64,000 bases of DNA from Bacteroidales bacterium (GTDB taxonomy: Bacteria; Bacteroidota; Bacteroidia; Bacteroidales; UBA932), in contig JAFUWY010000027.1 in NCBI GenBank assembly GCA_017477245.1, forward strand, positions 54,942-118,941, written 5' to 3'. The position numbers and the translations under genes are program-made. The notes beneath the pieces are model-generated. The model was not told the DNA's origin, did no database searches, and saw only the letters and a program-made list of their open reading frames with translations. Each line of letters begins with the position of its first letter. The first letter of the stretch is position 1. Of this stretch, positions 43,196 to 52,700 are shown one piece after another.

Positions 43196-44937
43196 AGCGG
43201 CAGTTGGAACTCCATCACCTTTTCCACGTAATCCACAAAGGCGGCATTGCACAGGCGCATGCCGCCTTTTGTCGGATATAAGCCCGTGAAATACCAGTCG
43301 CCGGGATGGTCCGGACAGGCCAGGTGGAGCCCGGCGATGCTCTGGAAGACCAGCTCGACCGGAGCACGCATGCCTTCCGGCCGGAGCATCTCCACGATCT
43401 TCGCGTTGATATCCTCCACGCTGAAAGGGGCATAGATCTCCCGGACATGGTTCTCCGACTGCGGGTCCTCCTTGCATTTCCGGTAGACGTCCGCGATCAG
43501 CTGCTGCATGCCGCGGTCGCGCAGCAGCGCGATGGCGGCCCGGAAGGCGCACAGCTCCTCCAGGTGCGACATGTCGATGCCGTAGTAATCGGGATAGCGG
43601 ATCTGCGGAGCGCTGGACACCATGACGATCTTCTTGGGATGCAGCCGGTCCAGGATCTTGAAGATGCTCTCCCGCAGGGTCGTCCCCCGGACGATGCTGT
43701 CGTCGATGACGACCAGGTTGTCCTCGTAGGGCCGCAGACTGCCGTAGCTGATGTCATAGACATGGGCGGCCAGGTCGTTGCGGCCGGCATTGTCCGTGAT
43801 GAAGGTGCGCAGCTTGATGTCCTTGACCACCACCTTCTCCGTGCGGATCTCGTCATGGAGCTTGCGGAAGCCGCCGACCATGCCGTAATAAGCCACCTCG
43901 GCCGTGTTCGGGATGTAGGAGAACACCGTGTTGTCCAGGTCATCCGCGACCGCCTTCAGCACGGGCTGGACCAGCTGCTCGCCCAGGCGCTTGCGCTCCT
44001 GGTAGATGTCGCAGTCCGACCCGCGGCTGAAATAGATCCGCTCGAACGAGCAGGCGGAGAGCTTCTGCGCCGGCAGGATCTGCTCCAGGCTGCTCCCGCC
44101 GTCCCGGCGCACGATCAGCGCCTGGCCGGGTTGGAGTTCGCAGACATCGCTGCTCTCCAGGTCGAAGGTCGTCTGCAGGACGGGCCGCTCGCTGGCCACC
44201 GCCACGATCTCGTCGTTCCGGTAGTAGAACGCAGGTCGGATCCCCCAGGGATCGCGCACGGCGAACATCTCGCCGCTGCCGGTCAGCCCGCACATCACGT
44301 AGCCGCCGTCGAAGTGGCCCATCGTCGAGCGGAGGACGTTGGCCATGCACACGTGGTCGTCGATGTAACGCGTGACCGCAAGCCCTTCCAGGCCCTGCTC
44401 CCGCGCCTCCACGAACAGCCGCTCGACCTCGCGGTCCAGACGGTGGCCCATCAGCTCGAGCGTGATGTAAGCATCGCCATAGAGCCTTGGAGACTGGCCC
44501 TGGGCGGTCAGGAAGCCGAAGACCTCCTCGATGTTGGTCATGTTGAAGTTGCCGCACAGGCAGAGGTTCTTCGCGCGCCAGTTGTTGCGGCGCAGGAAGG
44601 GGTGGACGTAGCTCAGGCCGCTCTTGCCGGTCGTCGAGTAGCGCAGGTGCCCCATGTACAGCTGACCGGCCGCGGCCGTGTCCACTTTCTTGAAGATCTC
44701 CGTGATGGCATCCGACCCCTCGGCCCGCTCGCGGAACATGTACTCCGTCCCGGCGGGCGCATCCAGGTCGACATACGCGAGGCCGGCCCCTTCCTGTCCC
44801 CGGTTGTGCTGTTTCTCCATCAGCAGGTACAGCTTGTTCAGTCCGTACCGGCCGGTCCCGTATTTCCGTTTGTAATAATCCAGCGGCTTGAGCAGGCGGA
44901 TCATCGCCACGCCGCACTCGTGCTTAAGCGGTTCCAT
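43192..44937 (-). CDS. purF: PurF-type amidophosphoribosyltransferase, long form
   Basis: A 581-residue glutamine amidotransferase/phosphoribosyltransferase fusion, longer than classical PurF (about 470-500). The class II glutaminase begins with a 7-residue propeptide before the likely nucleophile Cys8 (HECGVAM). QHNRGQEGAGLAY, MGHLRYSTTG and CGNFNMTN follow. The PRPP-binding loop is VVIDDSIVRGTTLRES. PurF makes 5-phosphoribosylamine from PRPP and glutamine, the first committed step of purine synthesis. Bacteroidetes often carry a long paralogue of this kind beside a standard PurF, so the exact role is not certain. It has its own promoter element at 44946-44953. Its stop overlaps the convergent URO-D-like gene by 4 bp. 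Confidence 0.78.
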   Translation of the reverse strand: MEPLKHECGVAMIRLLKPLDYYKRKYGTGRYGLNKLYLLMEKQHNRGQEGAGLAYVDLDAPAGTEYMFRERAEGSDAITEIFKKVDTAAAGQLYMGHLRYSTTGKSGLSYVHPFLRRNNWRAKNLCLCGNFNMTNIEEVFGFLTAQGQSPRLYGDAYITLELMGHRLDREVERLFVEAREQGLEGLAVTRYIDDHVCMANVLRSTMGHFDGGYVMCGLTGSGEMFAVRDPWGIRPAFYYRNDEIVAVASERPVLQTTFDLESSDVCELQPGQALIVRRDGGSSLEQILPAQKLSACSFERIYFSRGSDCDIYQERKRLGEQLVQPVLKAVADDLDNTVFSYIPNTAEVAYYGMVGGFRKLHDEIRTEKVVVKDIKLRTFITDNAGRNDLAAHVYDISYGSLRPYEDNLVVIDDSIVRGTTLRESIFKILDRLHPKKIVMVSSAPQIRYPDYYGIDMSHLEELCAFRAAIALLRDRGMQQLIADVYRKCKEDPQSENHVREIYAPFSVEDINAKIVEMLRPEGMRAPVELVFQSIAGLHLACPDHPGDWYFTGLYPTKGGMRLCNAAFVDYVEKVMEFQLPL

Positions 44938-44945
44938 AATCGATG

Positions 44946-44953
44946 CAAAAATA
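44946..44953 (-). promoter_or_regulatory. -7 promoter element for purF
   Basis: TATTTTTG on the minus strand lies 8 nt before the ATG at 44937. It shows that purF can be transcribed separately from amt. No convincing terminator for amt was found in the 139-bp gap. Confidence 0.5.
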
Positions 44954-45076
44954 CACTTTTTTCAAGAAAAACCTGCTCAGTCCGACAGAACCCCACGCCG
45001 AAAGGCTCAGGCCCTTGAAGCAGAGGAGGGTCAAACAGGGAATCACCATCTTTTTCGTATTTTGATGATCGTCAGA

Positions 45077-46297
45077 CTATGCATTGTAGCAGCTTTCGCC
45101 GTGTTCGTAGATATCGAGGCCTTCCTCCTCGACTCGCTTGCCGACACGCAGGCCGTGGAGCTTACTGATGCCGTAGAAGAGCAGGATGCCGGTCGCGGCG
45201 GCCCAGAGGTCGATCACGAAGATGCCCAGTGCCTGCACACCGAAGAAGCGCCAGCCACCGCCATAGAAAAGACCGCCGTCCGTGGCCAGCAGGCCGGTCA
45301 GGAGCGTACCGAGGATTCCGCAAACACCGTGCACGCTGGAAGCGCCCACCGGGTCGTCGATGTGCAGTCTGCGGTCGATGAATTCAATGGCATAGACCAA
45401 CACGACACCGCAGATCAGGCCGATGACCACGGCACCCGGCGGAGAGACCATGTCGCAGCCCGCGGTGATGCCGACCAGACCGGCGAGGATGCCGTTGAGG
45501 GTCAGCGAGAGAGACGGTTTGCCATACTTGAGCCAAGTCAGGAACATGGTCGCCACACCGCCGGCAGCCGCCGCTAGGTTAGTGGTCAGGAAGACATGGG
45601 AGATCGCCGTGCGGTTCACCTCACCGGAGGCGGCCAGCTGCGAACCCGGGTTGAAGCCGAACCAGCCCATCCAGAGGATGAAGACGCCGAGCGCCGCCAT
45701 GCTCAGGTTATGGCCGGGAATGGCGCGGCTCTTGCCTTCAGCGGTATATTTGCCGATGCGGGGGCCAAGCGCGAGCGCGCCGATCAGGGCCAGGACACCG
45801 CCCACGCTATGGACGATCGCCGATCCGGCGAAATCGTGAAAGCCGAGTTTGCTCAGCCAGCCGCCGCCCCAGGTCCAGTGCCCTTCGATCGGATAGATGA
45901 ACAGCGAGATGAAGGCGCTGTAGACCAGGTACATCGAGAATTTAGTCCGCTCCGCCATGGCACCGCTTACGATCGTGGCGGACGTGGCGCAGAACACGGT
46001 CTCGAAGATCAGGAAGCCCTCCACGGGAAGGTCGCTCTTGTAAAAGGACAGGTCACCCCAATTGGGGGCACCGATAAAGCCGGCGCCGTCGCTGCCGAAC
46101 ATGAAGCCGAAGCCGACGAACCAGAACAGCAAGGAGCCGAACATGAAGTCAACGAAGTTCTTCATCAGGATGTTCGCCGTGTTCTTGCTGCGGGTGAAAC
46201 CCGCCTCGCACAGCGCGAAGCCCGGTTGCATGAAGAACACGAGCATCGCAGCCAACAACATCCATACAGTATCGAGGGAAATAGCTAAATCTTCCAT
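45077..46297 (-). CDS. amt: ammonium transporter Amt
   Basis: A 406-residue inner-membrane ammonium channel. The start ATG at 46297 gives the usual short N-terminus (MEDLAISLDTVWMLLAAMLV); a longer frame begins with a non-ATG-like leader. Family signatures include MQPGFALCEAGFTRSKN, the substrate-gate region, DFAGSAIVHSVGGVLALIGAL, FNPGSQLAASG and the second conserved pore His in ASSVHGVCGILGT. It lies 39 bp downstream of the P-II gene, the standard partner that blocks the channel when nitrogen is sufficient. Confidence 0.95.
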   Translation of the reverse strand: MEDLAISLDTVWMLLAAMLVFFMQPGFALCEAGFTRSKNTANILMKNFVDFMFGSLLFWFVGFGFMFGSDGAGFIGAPNWGDLSFYKSDLPVEGFLIFETVFCATSATIVSGAMAERTKFSMYLVYSAFISLFIYPIEGHWTWGGGWLSKLGFHDFAGSAIVHSVGGVLALIGALALGPRIGKYTAEGKSRAIPGHNLSMAALGVFILWMGWFGFNPGSQLAASGEVNRTAISHVFLTTNLAAAAGGVATMFLTWLKYGKPSLSLTLNGILAGLVGITAGCDMVSPPGAVVIGLICGVVLVYAIEFIDRRLHIDDPVGASSVHGVCGILGTLLTGLLATDGGLFYGGGWRFFGVQALGIFVIDLWAAATGILLFYGISKLHGLRVGKRVEEEGLDIYEHGESCYNA

Positions 46298-46336
46298 AAG
46301 GCAATCATTTTGAATGAATAAAAACAACTGCTTAAA

Positions 46337-46684
46337 CTACTTTTTGTCGCGCAGGACCGTATCGCCGTGCTCACCGGTGCGGATGGACCAGGTATCGATC
46401 ACATCGCTGATGAAAATACGGCCGTCTCCGATCTCGCCCGTCGAGGCAGTCTTGAGAATGACCTGCACGGTCGGATCGACGAACTGATCGCGGCACACGA
46501 TGGTCAACGCCACGCGCTCGATCACATCTGTGGAATACTGCACGCCACGGTAGATTCGCTCCTGGCGGCTCTGGCCGATACCATGCACATTGTGGTACTC
46601 AAACCAGTTGATGTCTGCTTCGAGCAAGGCTTCCTTGACCTCCTCGAACTTCGTCTTGCGGACAATCGCTTCAATTTTTTTCAT
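46337..46684 (-). CDS. P-II nitrogen regulatory protein
   Basis: A 115-residue P-II signalling protein that binds ATP/ADP and 2-oxoglutarate as a trimer and controls Amt, and often also glutamine metabolism. It has the N-terminal MKKIEAIVRKTKFEEVKEAL and a T-loop GIGQSRQERIYRGVQY with Tyr45 and Tyr50; the second is the residue modified in enterobacterial P-II. The C-terminal ATP-binding block GEIGDGRIFISDV is intact. Whether it is uridylylated in this organism is unknown. GlnK-type is likely from linkage to amt. The 126-bp gap upstream holds an imperfect hairpin (GCAAA/TTTGC) and a T run that may end the pyrG transcript. Confidence 0.94.
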   Translation of the reverse strand: MKKIEAIVRKTKFEEVKEALLEADINWFEYHNVHGIGQSRQERIYRGVQYSTDVIERVALTIVCRDQFVDPTVQVILKTASTGEIGDGRIFISDVIDTWSIRTGEHGDTVLRDKK

Positions 46685-46810
46685 ACTACCAACTTTGTTA
46701 ATGGGTTAAACAACGCTCAAAAAACAATAATATCCCCTCACAAGCAAACTCCTCGGAATTTGCAAGCAGCTATAAATCAAGCATTTAAATGATTAAAGAA
46801 TAGTTCCGGT

Positions 46811-48436
46811 TTACTGTCGGCCGAGATCGGCGGCCTGTGCGATACAGGCTTTGATAAAACTCATGAACAACGGATGCGGGTGCAGGACGGTCGAGGCGTA
46901 CTCGGGATGGAACTGCGTGCCGATATACCAGCGCAGCTCCGGGATCTCCACGATTTCCACCAGGTCGGCGTCGGGGTTGACACCCACGCACTGCATGCCG
47001 GCTTTCTCGTAATCCTTGCGGTAGCGGTTGTTGAACTCATAGCGGTGGCGGTGGCGCTCCCGGATGCTCTCCTGGCCGCCATACGCTTCCGCGACGTGGC
47101 TGCCGGGCCGAAGCCAGCAGGGATACTCGCCGAGCCGCATCGTGCCGCCCATCTGGGTGATGTTCTTCTGCTCCTCCATGATGTCAATCACGTTGTGCGG
47201 CGTGTCCGGGTTCATCTCGCTGCTGTCGGCGTCGGAGAGGCCGAGCACGTCACGTGCGAACTCGATCACCATCATCTGCATGCCCAGGCAGATGCCGAAG
47301 CAAGGGAGATCGTGTGTGCGGGCGAACTCCGCAGCAAGGATTTTGCCTTCGATGCCGCGACGACCGAAGCCCGGGCAAATCACCACGCCAGCCATGCCGG
47401 CAAGTTTGTCCGCCACGTTCTCCGGCGTGACGCCTTCGCTGTTGATGAAGTGGATCTTTACCTTCACATCATCGTAGATACCGGCGAGGCTCAGGCTCTC
47501 GCGGATGCTCTTGTAGGCATCCTGGAGGTCGTATTTGCCCACGAGGGCCACATGCACCAGGCGGTGCGCACCGGCCTGCATGTCAAGGAAGTCGTGCCAG
47601 GACTTCATGGCGGGCGTCTCCCCTACAGGAATACCGATCTTGCGCAGGATGGCCGCATCAAGGCCCTGGCGCTGCATATTCACTGGCACCTCATAGATGC
47701 TCGGCAGATCTTCGCTCTGCACCACGCACTCAAGGTCTACATTGCAGAAGGAAGCCACTTTCATACGCACGGAATCATCGAGATGGCGCTCAGTGCGGAG
47801 CACCAGGATATCGGGCTGGATACCCATCCCCTGCAGTTCCTTGACAGAGTGCTGTGTGGGCTTGGTCTTCAGTTCTTCTGCGGCCTTCAGGTAAGGCACA
47901 TACGTCAGGTGGACGCAGACGGCGTCCCGGCCCAGATCCCAGCGCAACTGGCGAATGGCTTCCATGAACGGGGCGCTCTCGATGTCGCCGATGGTGCCGC
48001 CGACCTCCGTGATCACGAAGTCGAGATCCTCGCCTTTCACGTCCCGGCGCAGCATCCGGCGCTTGATTTCGTCGGTGATGTGAGGGACTACCTGGATGGT
48101 CTTGCCCAGATAATCGCCCCGGCGCTCCCGGTCGATGACCGTCTTGTAGATGCGCCCCGTGGTGATGGAGTTCTCACGGGTGGTGCGGATACCTGTAAAT
48201 CGCTCGTAATGACCAAGGTCCAGGTCCGTCTCCATGCCGTCGGCCGTCACGTAGCACTCACCGTGCTCGTAGGGATTGAGCGTCCCCGGGTCGATGTTGA
48301 TATAGGGGTCGAACTTCTGGATCGTCACCTTGAACCCACGGGCCTGGAGCAATTTGCCCAGACTGGCGGAAATGATGCCCTTGCCCAATGAAGAGACCAC
48401 GCCGCCTGTTATGAAGATATATTTCGTGTTCATCAT
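46811..48436 (-). CDS. pyrG: CTP synthase PyrG
   Basis: A 541-residue glutamine-dependent CTP synthase that aminates UTP to CTP. The synthetase domain starts YIFITGGVVSSLGKGI, with SLGKLLQARG and DLDFVITEVGGTIGDIES. The class I glutaminase domain has the nucleophile Cys in PCFGICLGMQMM and the C-terminal His-Glu in QFHPEY. Length is normal. Two ATG codons are adjacent (48436 and 48433). It lies a few bases after gltD, making another glutamine-consuming enzyme of the same transcript. Confidence 0.97.
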   Translation of the reverse strand: MMNTKYIFITGGVVSSLGKGIISASLGKLLQARGFKVTIQKFDPYINIDPGTLNPYEHGECYVTADGMETDLDLGHYERFTGIRTTRENSITTGRIYKTVIDRERRGDYLGKTIQVVPHITDEIKRRMLRRDVKGEDLDFVITEVGGTIGDIESAPFMEAIRQLRWDLGRDAVCVHLTYVPYLKAAEELKTKPTQHSVKELQGMGIQPDILVLRTERHLDDSVRMKVASFCNVDLECVVQSEDLPSIYEVPVNMQRQGLDAAILRKIGIPVGETPAMKSWHDFLDMQAGAHRLVHVALVGKYDLQDAYKSIRESLSLAGIYDDVKVKIHFINSEGVTPENVADKLAGMAGVVICPGFGRRGIEGKILAAEFARTHDLPCFGICLGMQMMVIEFARDVLGLSDADSSEMNPDTPHNVIDIMEEQKNITQMGGTMRLGEYPCWLRPGSHVAEAYGGQESIRERHRHRYEFNNRYRKDYEKAGMQCVGVNPDADLVEIVEIPELRWYIGTQFHPEYASTVLHPHPLFMSFIKACIAQAADLGRQ

Positions 48437-48438
48437 TT

Positions 48439-49788
48439 CTATTTTGCCTTTTTAAAGTATGCATCCACGGCGGCCGCAGCCGTATGGCCGGAAGCCATCG
48501 CACGCACCACCAGCGAGGCGCCGCTCTGCACGTCGCCGGCGAAGAAGATATTCTCCCCCACCTCGGGCAACTGCGGCTTCAGGAAGCCCATCGCCAGCAG
48601 GACGATGTCCGACTTGACCAGTTCCGGCTCGCCGGCCGGGACCATCAGCGGACGTCCGCCCTCAGGGTTGGGTTTCCAGTCGACAGGCTGGATCTCGACG
48701 CCGGTGAGATGTCCTTTTTCCCCGACGAAGCGCAGGGTATTGATGTTCCAGCGCCGTACGCAGCCCTCTTCGTGCGAAGAAGAGGTCTTGAGCGTGCGCG
48801 GCCAGTTCGGCCAAGGGTTCGCCGGGTCGTCCGGCCCCACAGGGGGCTTGGGCAGGATTTCAATCTGCATCACGGACTTGCAGCCCTGACGGTGCGCCGT
48901 GCCGATGCAGTCGGAACCCGTGTCTCCGCCACCGATAACCAGCACATCCTTGCCCTTGCAGGTCACCCGGTGCGCGGCATCCACTTCGGCGCCGTACAGG
49001 ACGCGGTTCTGCTGCGCGAGCAGCTCCAGGGCGAAGTACACACCCTTCAGCTCGCGCCCGGGCACGGGCAGGTCGCGCGCCGTCGGGGTGCCGGTAGCGA
49101 TGACGTAAGCGTCAAAGCCTTTCGGCAGCGCATCCGGCGCCACTTCCTCGCCGTAGCGGAAAGTGATCCCTTCTTGTTCCATCAATGCGATGCGGCGGTC
49201 AATCACAATCTTGTTCAACTTGAAATTCGGAATGCCGAACCGGAGCAGGCCGCCGGCCTTCTCGTTCTTCTCGAAGACGGTTACGGTATAACCCTTGCGG
49301 TTCAGTTGATTGGCCGCGGCCAGGCCTGAGGGACCCGCGCCGATCACGGCCACCTTTCTGCCACTGCGCTCCGGCGTCACCGGGCGCACATAGTTCTCAC
49401 GGTAAGCGATTTCCGTGATGGCTGCTTCGTTCTCGCGGTTGGTCGTCGGCTCGTGCATCGTGAGGTTGAGCACACAAGCTTTCTCACAGAGCGCCGGACA
49501 CACGCGGCCGGTGAACTCCGGGAAATCGTTGGTCGAGTTGAGCAGGCGGTATGCCAGTTCGAAATCCCCTTTATACACAGCGTCGTTCCACTCCGGCGGG
49601 CGGTTGCCCAGCGGGCAGGCCCAGTTGCAGAAAGGCACGCCGCAGTCCATGCAGCGCGAAGCCTGCAGCCGGCGGTCGCCCTCGTTGAGCGTCTGCTCCA
49701 CTTCCCCGAAATCCTGGATGCGGTCGTGGACCGGCCGGTAGCCGGCTTCCTTGCGGGGTATCGTCAAAAATGCTTTGTAGTCTCCCAT
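48439..49788 (-). CDS. gltD: glutamate synthase small subunit GltD
   Basis: A 449-residue NADPH-binding subunit of glutamate synthase that feeds electrons to GltB. The N-terminal Fe-S region CMDCGVPFCNWACPLGNRPPEW, the FAD site VAVIGAGPSGLAAANQL and the NADPH site VLVIGGGDTGSDCIGTAHRQG are present, and the C-terminus has FFAGDVQSGASLVVRAM. It is 6 bp downstream of gltB and a few bases upstream of pyrG, consistent with a gltB-gltD-pyrG operon. Confidence 0.96.
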   Translation of the reverse strand: MGDYKAFLTIPRKEAGYRPVHDRIQDFGEVEQTLNEGDRRLQASRCMDCGVPFCNWACPLGNRPPEWNDAVYKGDFELAYRLLNSTNDFPEFTGRVCPALCEKACVLNLTMHEPTTNRENEAAITEIAYRENYVRPVTPERSGRKVAVIGAGPSGLAAANQLNRKGYTVTVFEKNEKAGGLLRFGIPNFKLNKIVIDRRIALMEQEGITFRYGEEVAPDALPKGFDAYVIATGTPTARDLPVPGRELKGVYFALELLAQQNRVLYGAEVDAAHRVTCKGKDVLVIGGGDTGSDCIGTAHRQGCKSVMQIEILPKPPVGPDDPANPWPNWPRTLKTSSSHEEGCVRRWNINTLRFVGEKGHLTGVEIQPVDWKPNPEGGRPLMVPAGEPELVKSDIVLLAMGFLKPQLPEVGENIFFAGDVQSGASLVVRAMASGHTAAAAVDAYFKKAK

Positions 49789-49794
49789 AAGGCG

Positions 49795-52700
49795 TCAATA
49801 TTGGATTTGGAGGTTCTGTACTTTCTCCGCCAGGCCGCGCAGGCGCTCCTGTTCGAGAACATGCTTGTATTCAATCGGTATGAGCTTGATGAAGTCATCA
49901 ACCGAGCGGCTCCAGTCGTCCAGCAGCGTCCGGGCCAGGTTGGACCCGGTGTAGAGGTAGTGCTGGCGGATCAGCTCATGCAGCTCTTTGCGGTCGAGTT
50001 TGTCGTCCACGAGTGAGATCTCGACCATGTCGAGGTTGCAATAGTAGTCGAAGACATGCGTGGGGTCATATACATAGGCGATACCTCCGGACATACCGGC
50101 TGCGAAATTGCGGCCCACCGGGCCCAGGACGACCACGCGGCCACCCGTCATATACTCGCAGCAGTGGTCTCCCGCACCCTCCACGACGGCCTTGGCGCCC
50201 GAGTTGCGGACCGCGAAACGCTGGCCGGCGCGGCCAGCAATGTACATCTCGCCGCCCGTGGCGCCGTAAAGACAGGTATTGCCGGCGATGATATTGTCCT
50301 CGGCCTTGAACGTAGCGCGGGCGGATGGGCGGATGGCCACGCGGCCGCCGCTCAGGCCCTTGCCGACGTAATCGTTGGCCTCGCCTTCGAGGCGCACATT
50401 GATGCCCCCCGCGAGGAAGGCACAGAAACTCTGACCGGCCGAGCCCTTGAACTTGATGTTCAAAGTCGAATCCGGCAAGCCCTCGGCCCCGTATTTAGCG
50501 GCAATCCGGCCGCTTAGCATCGTACAGACGGCACGGTCGGTGTTGGCGATGGGATACTCAAGGCTGATTTCCTCCTTCCACTCGATGGCCGGCTGGGCAG
50601 CCCTGATGATCTCGAGGTCGCGCACGGGCGGGAGCGGATGGAACTCAGCGCCTGACCAGCCGCCGGAGCCCTCCTCCTTGAAGAGTAAGCGGGAGAGGTC
50701 CACACGCGCTGCCTTGGATGCCGGATCTACCGGCTTGCGGACCAGCAGTTCCGTGTGGCCCACCACTTCAGAGAGGCTGTGGAAGCCCATCTCCGCGAGA
50801 TATTCCCGAACTTCCTGTGCGAGATAGGTAAAGTAGTTGACGAGGTAGTCCGCCTTGCCAAGGAAGTGCTTGCGCAGCTCGGGATCCTGGGTGGCCACGC
50901 CCGTGGGGCAGGTATTAAGGCTACACTTGCGCATCATCACGCAGCCGAGCACAATCAGCGGCAGGGTGCCGAAACCAAACTCGTCCGCGCCGAGCAGCGA
51001 CATCAGGAGCACGTCGCGGCCGGTCTTGAGCTGGCCGTCCACCTGCAAGCGCACCTGGCTGCGCAAACCGTTGCGCACGAGCGTCTGCTGCGCCTCTGCA
51101 AGGCCGATTTCCGGGCTGATGCCTGCAAAACGCATCGAAGATGCAGGTGACGCTCCGGTGCCGCCCTCGGCCCCGGAAATGACAATCAGGTCGGCCTTGG
51201 CCTTGGCCACGCCGGCAGCGATCGTACCCACGCCGCTCTCCGACACCAGTTTAACGCTGATGGCGGCGGCCGGGTTGACATTCTTGAGGTCGAAAATCAG
51301 TTGCGAGAGGTCTTCGATGGAATAAATGTCATGGTGCGGCGGCGGGGAGATCAGCGAGATACCCGGGATGGAATTGCGGGTCTTCGCGATGATAGCGTTG
51401 ACCTTGAATCCCGGCAACTGGCCACCTTCGCCAGGCTTGGCACCCTGGGCGACCTTGATCTGGATCTCCTCGGCATTGACAAGGTATTCTGCCGTGACGC
51501 CGAAGCGTCCGGAGGCCACCTGCTTGGTCTTGCTGGACAACGACACGCCATCCACCTCGGTATGATAGCGCTCGTTGTCTTCGCCGCCCTCGCCCGTGTT
51601 GGAACGCGTCCCGAGACGGTTCATCGCCAGGGCGATGGCCTCGTGTGCCTCGATGCTCAAGGCGCCGAAGCTCATGGCGCTCACGACGAAGCGTTTGATG
51701 ATGGACTCCACGCTCTCCACCTCCTCGACGGGAATGGCGATGCCGCGCTTGAAGTCCAGCAGGTCGCGCAGGAAAAGCGCCTCAGGCTTGGCGTCAACGG
51801 CAGCGGTAAACTCCTTGAATTTCTTGTAGCTGCCCAGGCGCGTGGCGATCTGCAAGGCCGATATGGTCTCGGGGTTCCAAGCATGGGCGATGCCGTCCTT
51901 GCGGTAATGGAACTGGCCCACATCGGGCAGGAAATCCGTCTTCGACGCCTCAGTGTACGCCTGCGCATGGAACCACATGGCATCGCGCGCAATGGTCTCC
52001 AGGCCGACACCGCCGATGGTCGAACGCTCCGTGCCGAAGTACTCACGCAGCAGGCTCTCGTCCAGGCCGATGCTTTCGAAGATCTTGGCGCCGCGGTAGG
52101 AGCGGATGGTGGAAATACCCATCTTGGCCATGATCTTCAGCAGGCCTTTCTTCATCGCCTCGATATAGTTGGTGCGGGCCGTGGCATAGTTCAACTGGAT
52201 CTTACCGCCGTGCGCCAGGCTCGAGATGATGGCGAAGGAGAGGTAAGGGTTGATGGCGGAAGCGCCGTAGCCGAGCAGCAGCGCGGCGTGCATCGTCTCG
52301 CGGATCTCGCCGCTCTCGACGATCAGGGCCGTCTGCACGCGCTTGCCGGTGGCGATCAGGTGGTGGTGTACCGCACTGACGGCCAGCAGCGAAGGGATGG
52401 GCGCATGGGTCTCATCCACATTGCGATCGGACAGGATGATATAGTTCACGCCGTCATCCACGCACTTCTCTGCCTTCTGACAGAGCCCGGCGAGGGCCCG
52501 GCGCAGGTTGGAGGCGGCCGCAGGGGTGTTCGCCGCACACTCGAAGAGCATCGGGAGCTTGACGGTGTTGAATCCTTTATAACGGATGTTACAGAGCAGG
52601 TCGAGTTGCGTGTTGGTCAGGATCGGATGCGGCAGGCGCACCATCTTGCAGTTGTCTCCATCGGGCGTCAGGATGCCCGCGCCCACGCGTCCGATGTACT

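Noticed and set aside
44938-45076. Possible riboswitch or attenuator before purF
   Set aside because: Only a small GCC-TTTC-GGC hairpin is visible, no alternative pairing or leader frame was found, and a promoter element lies between it and the gene.
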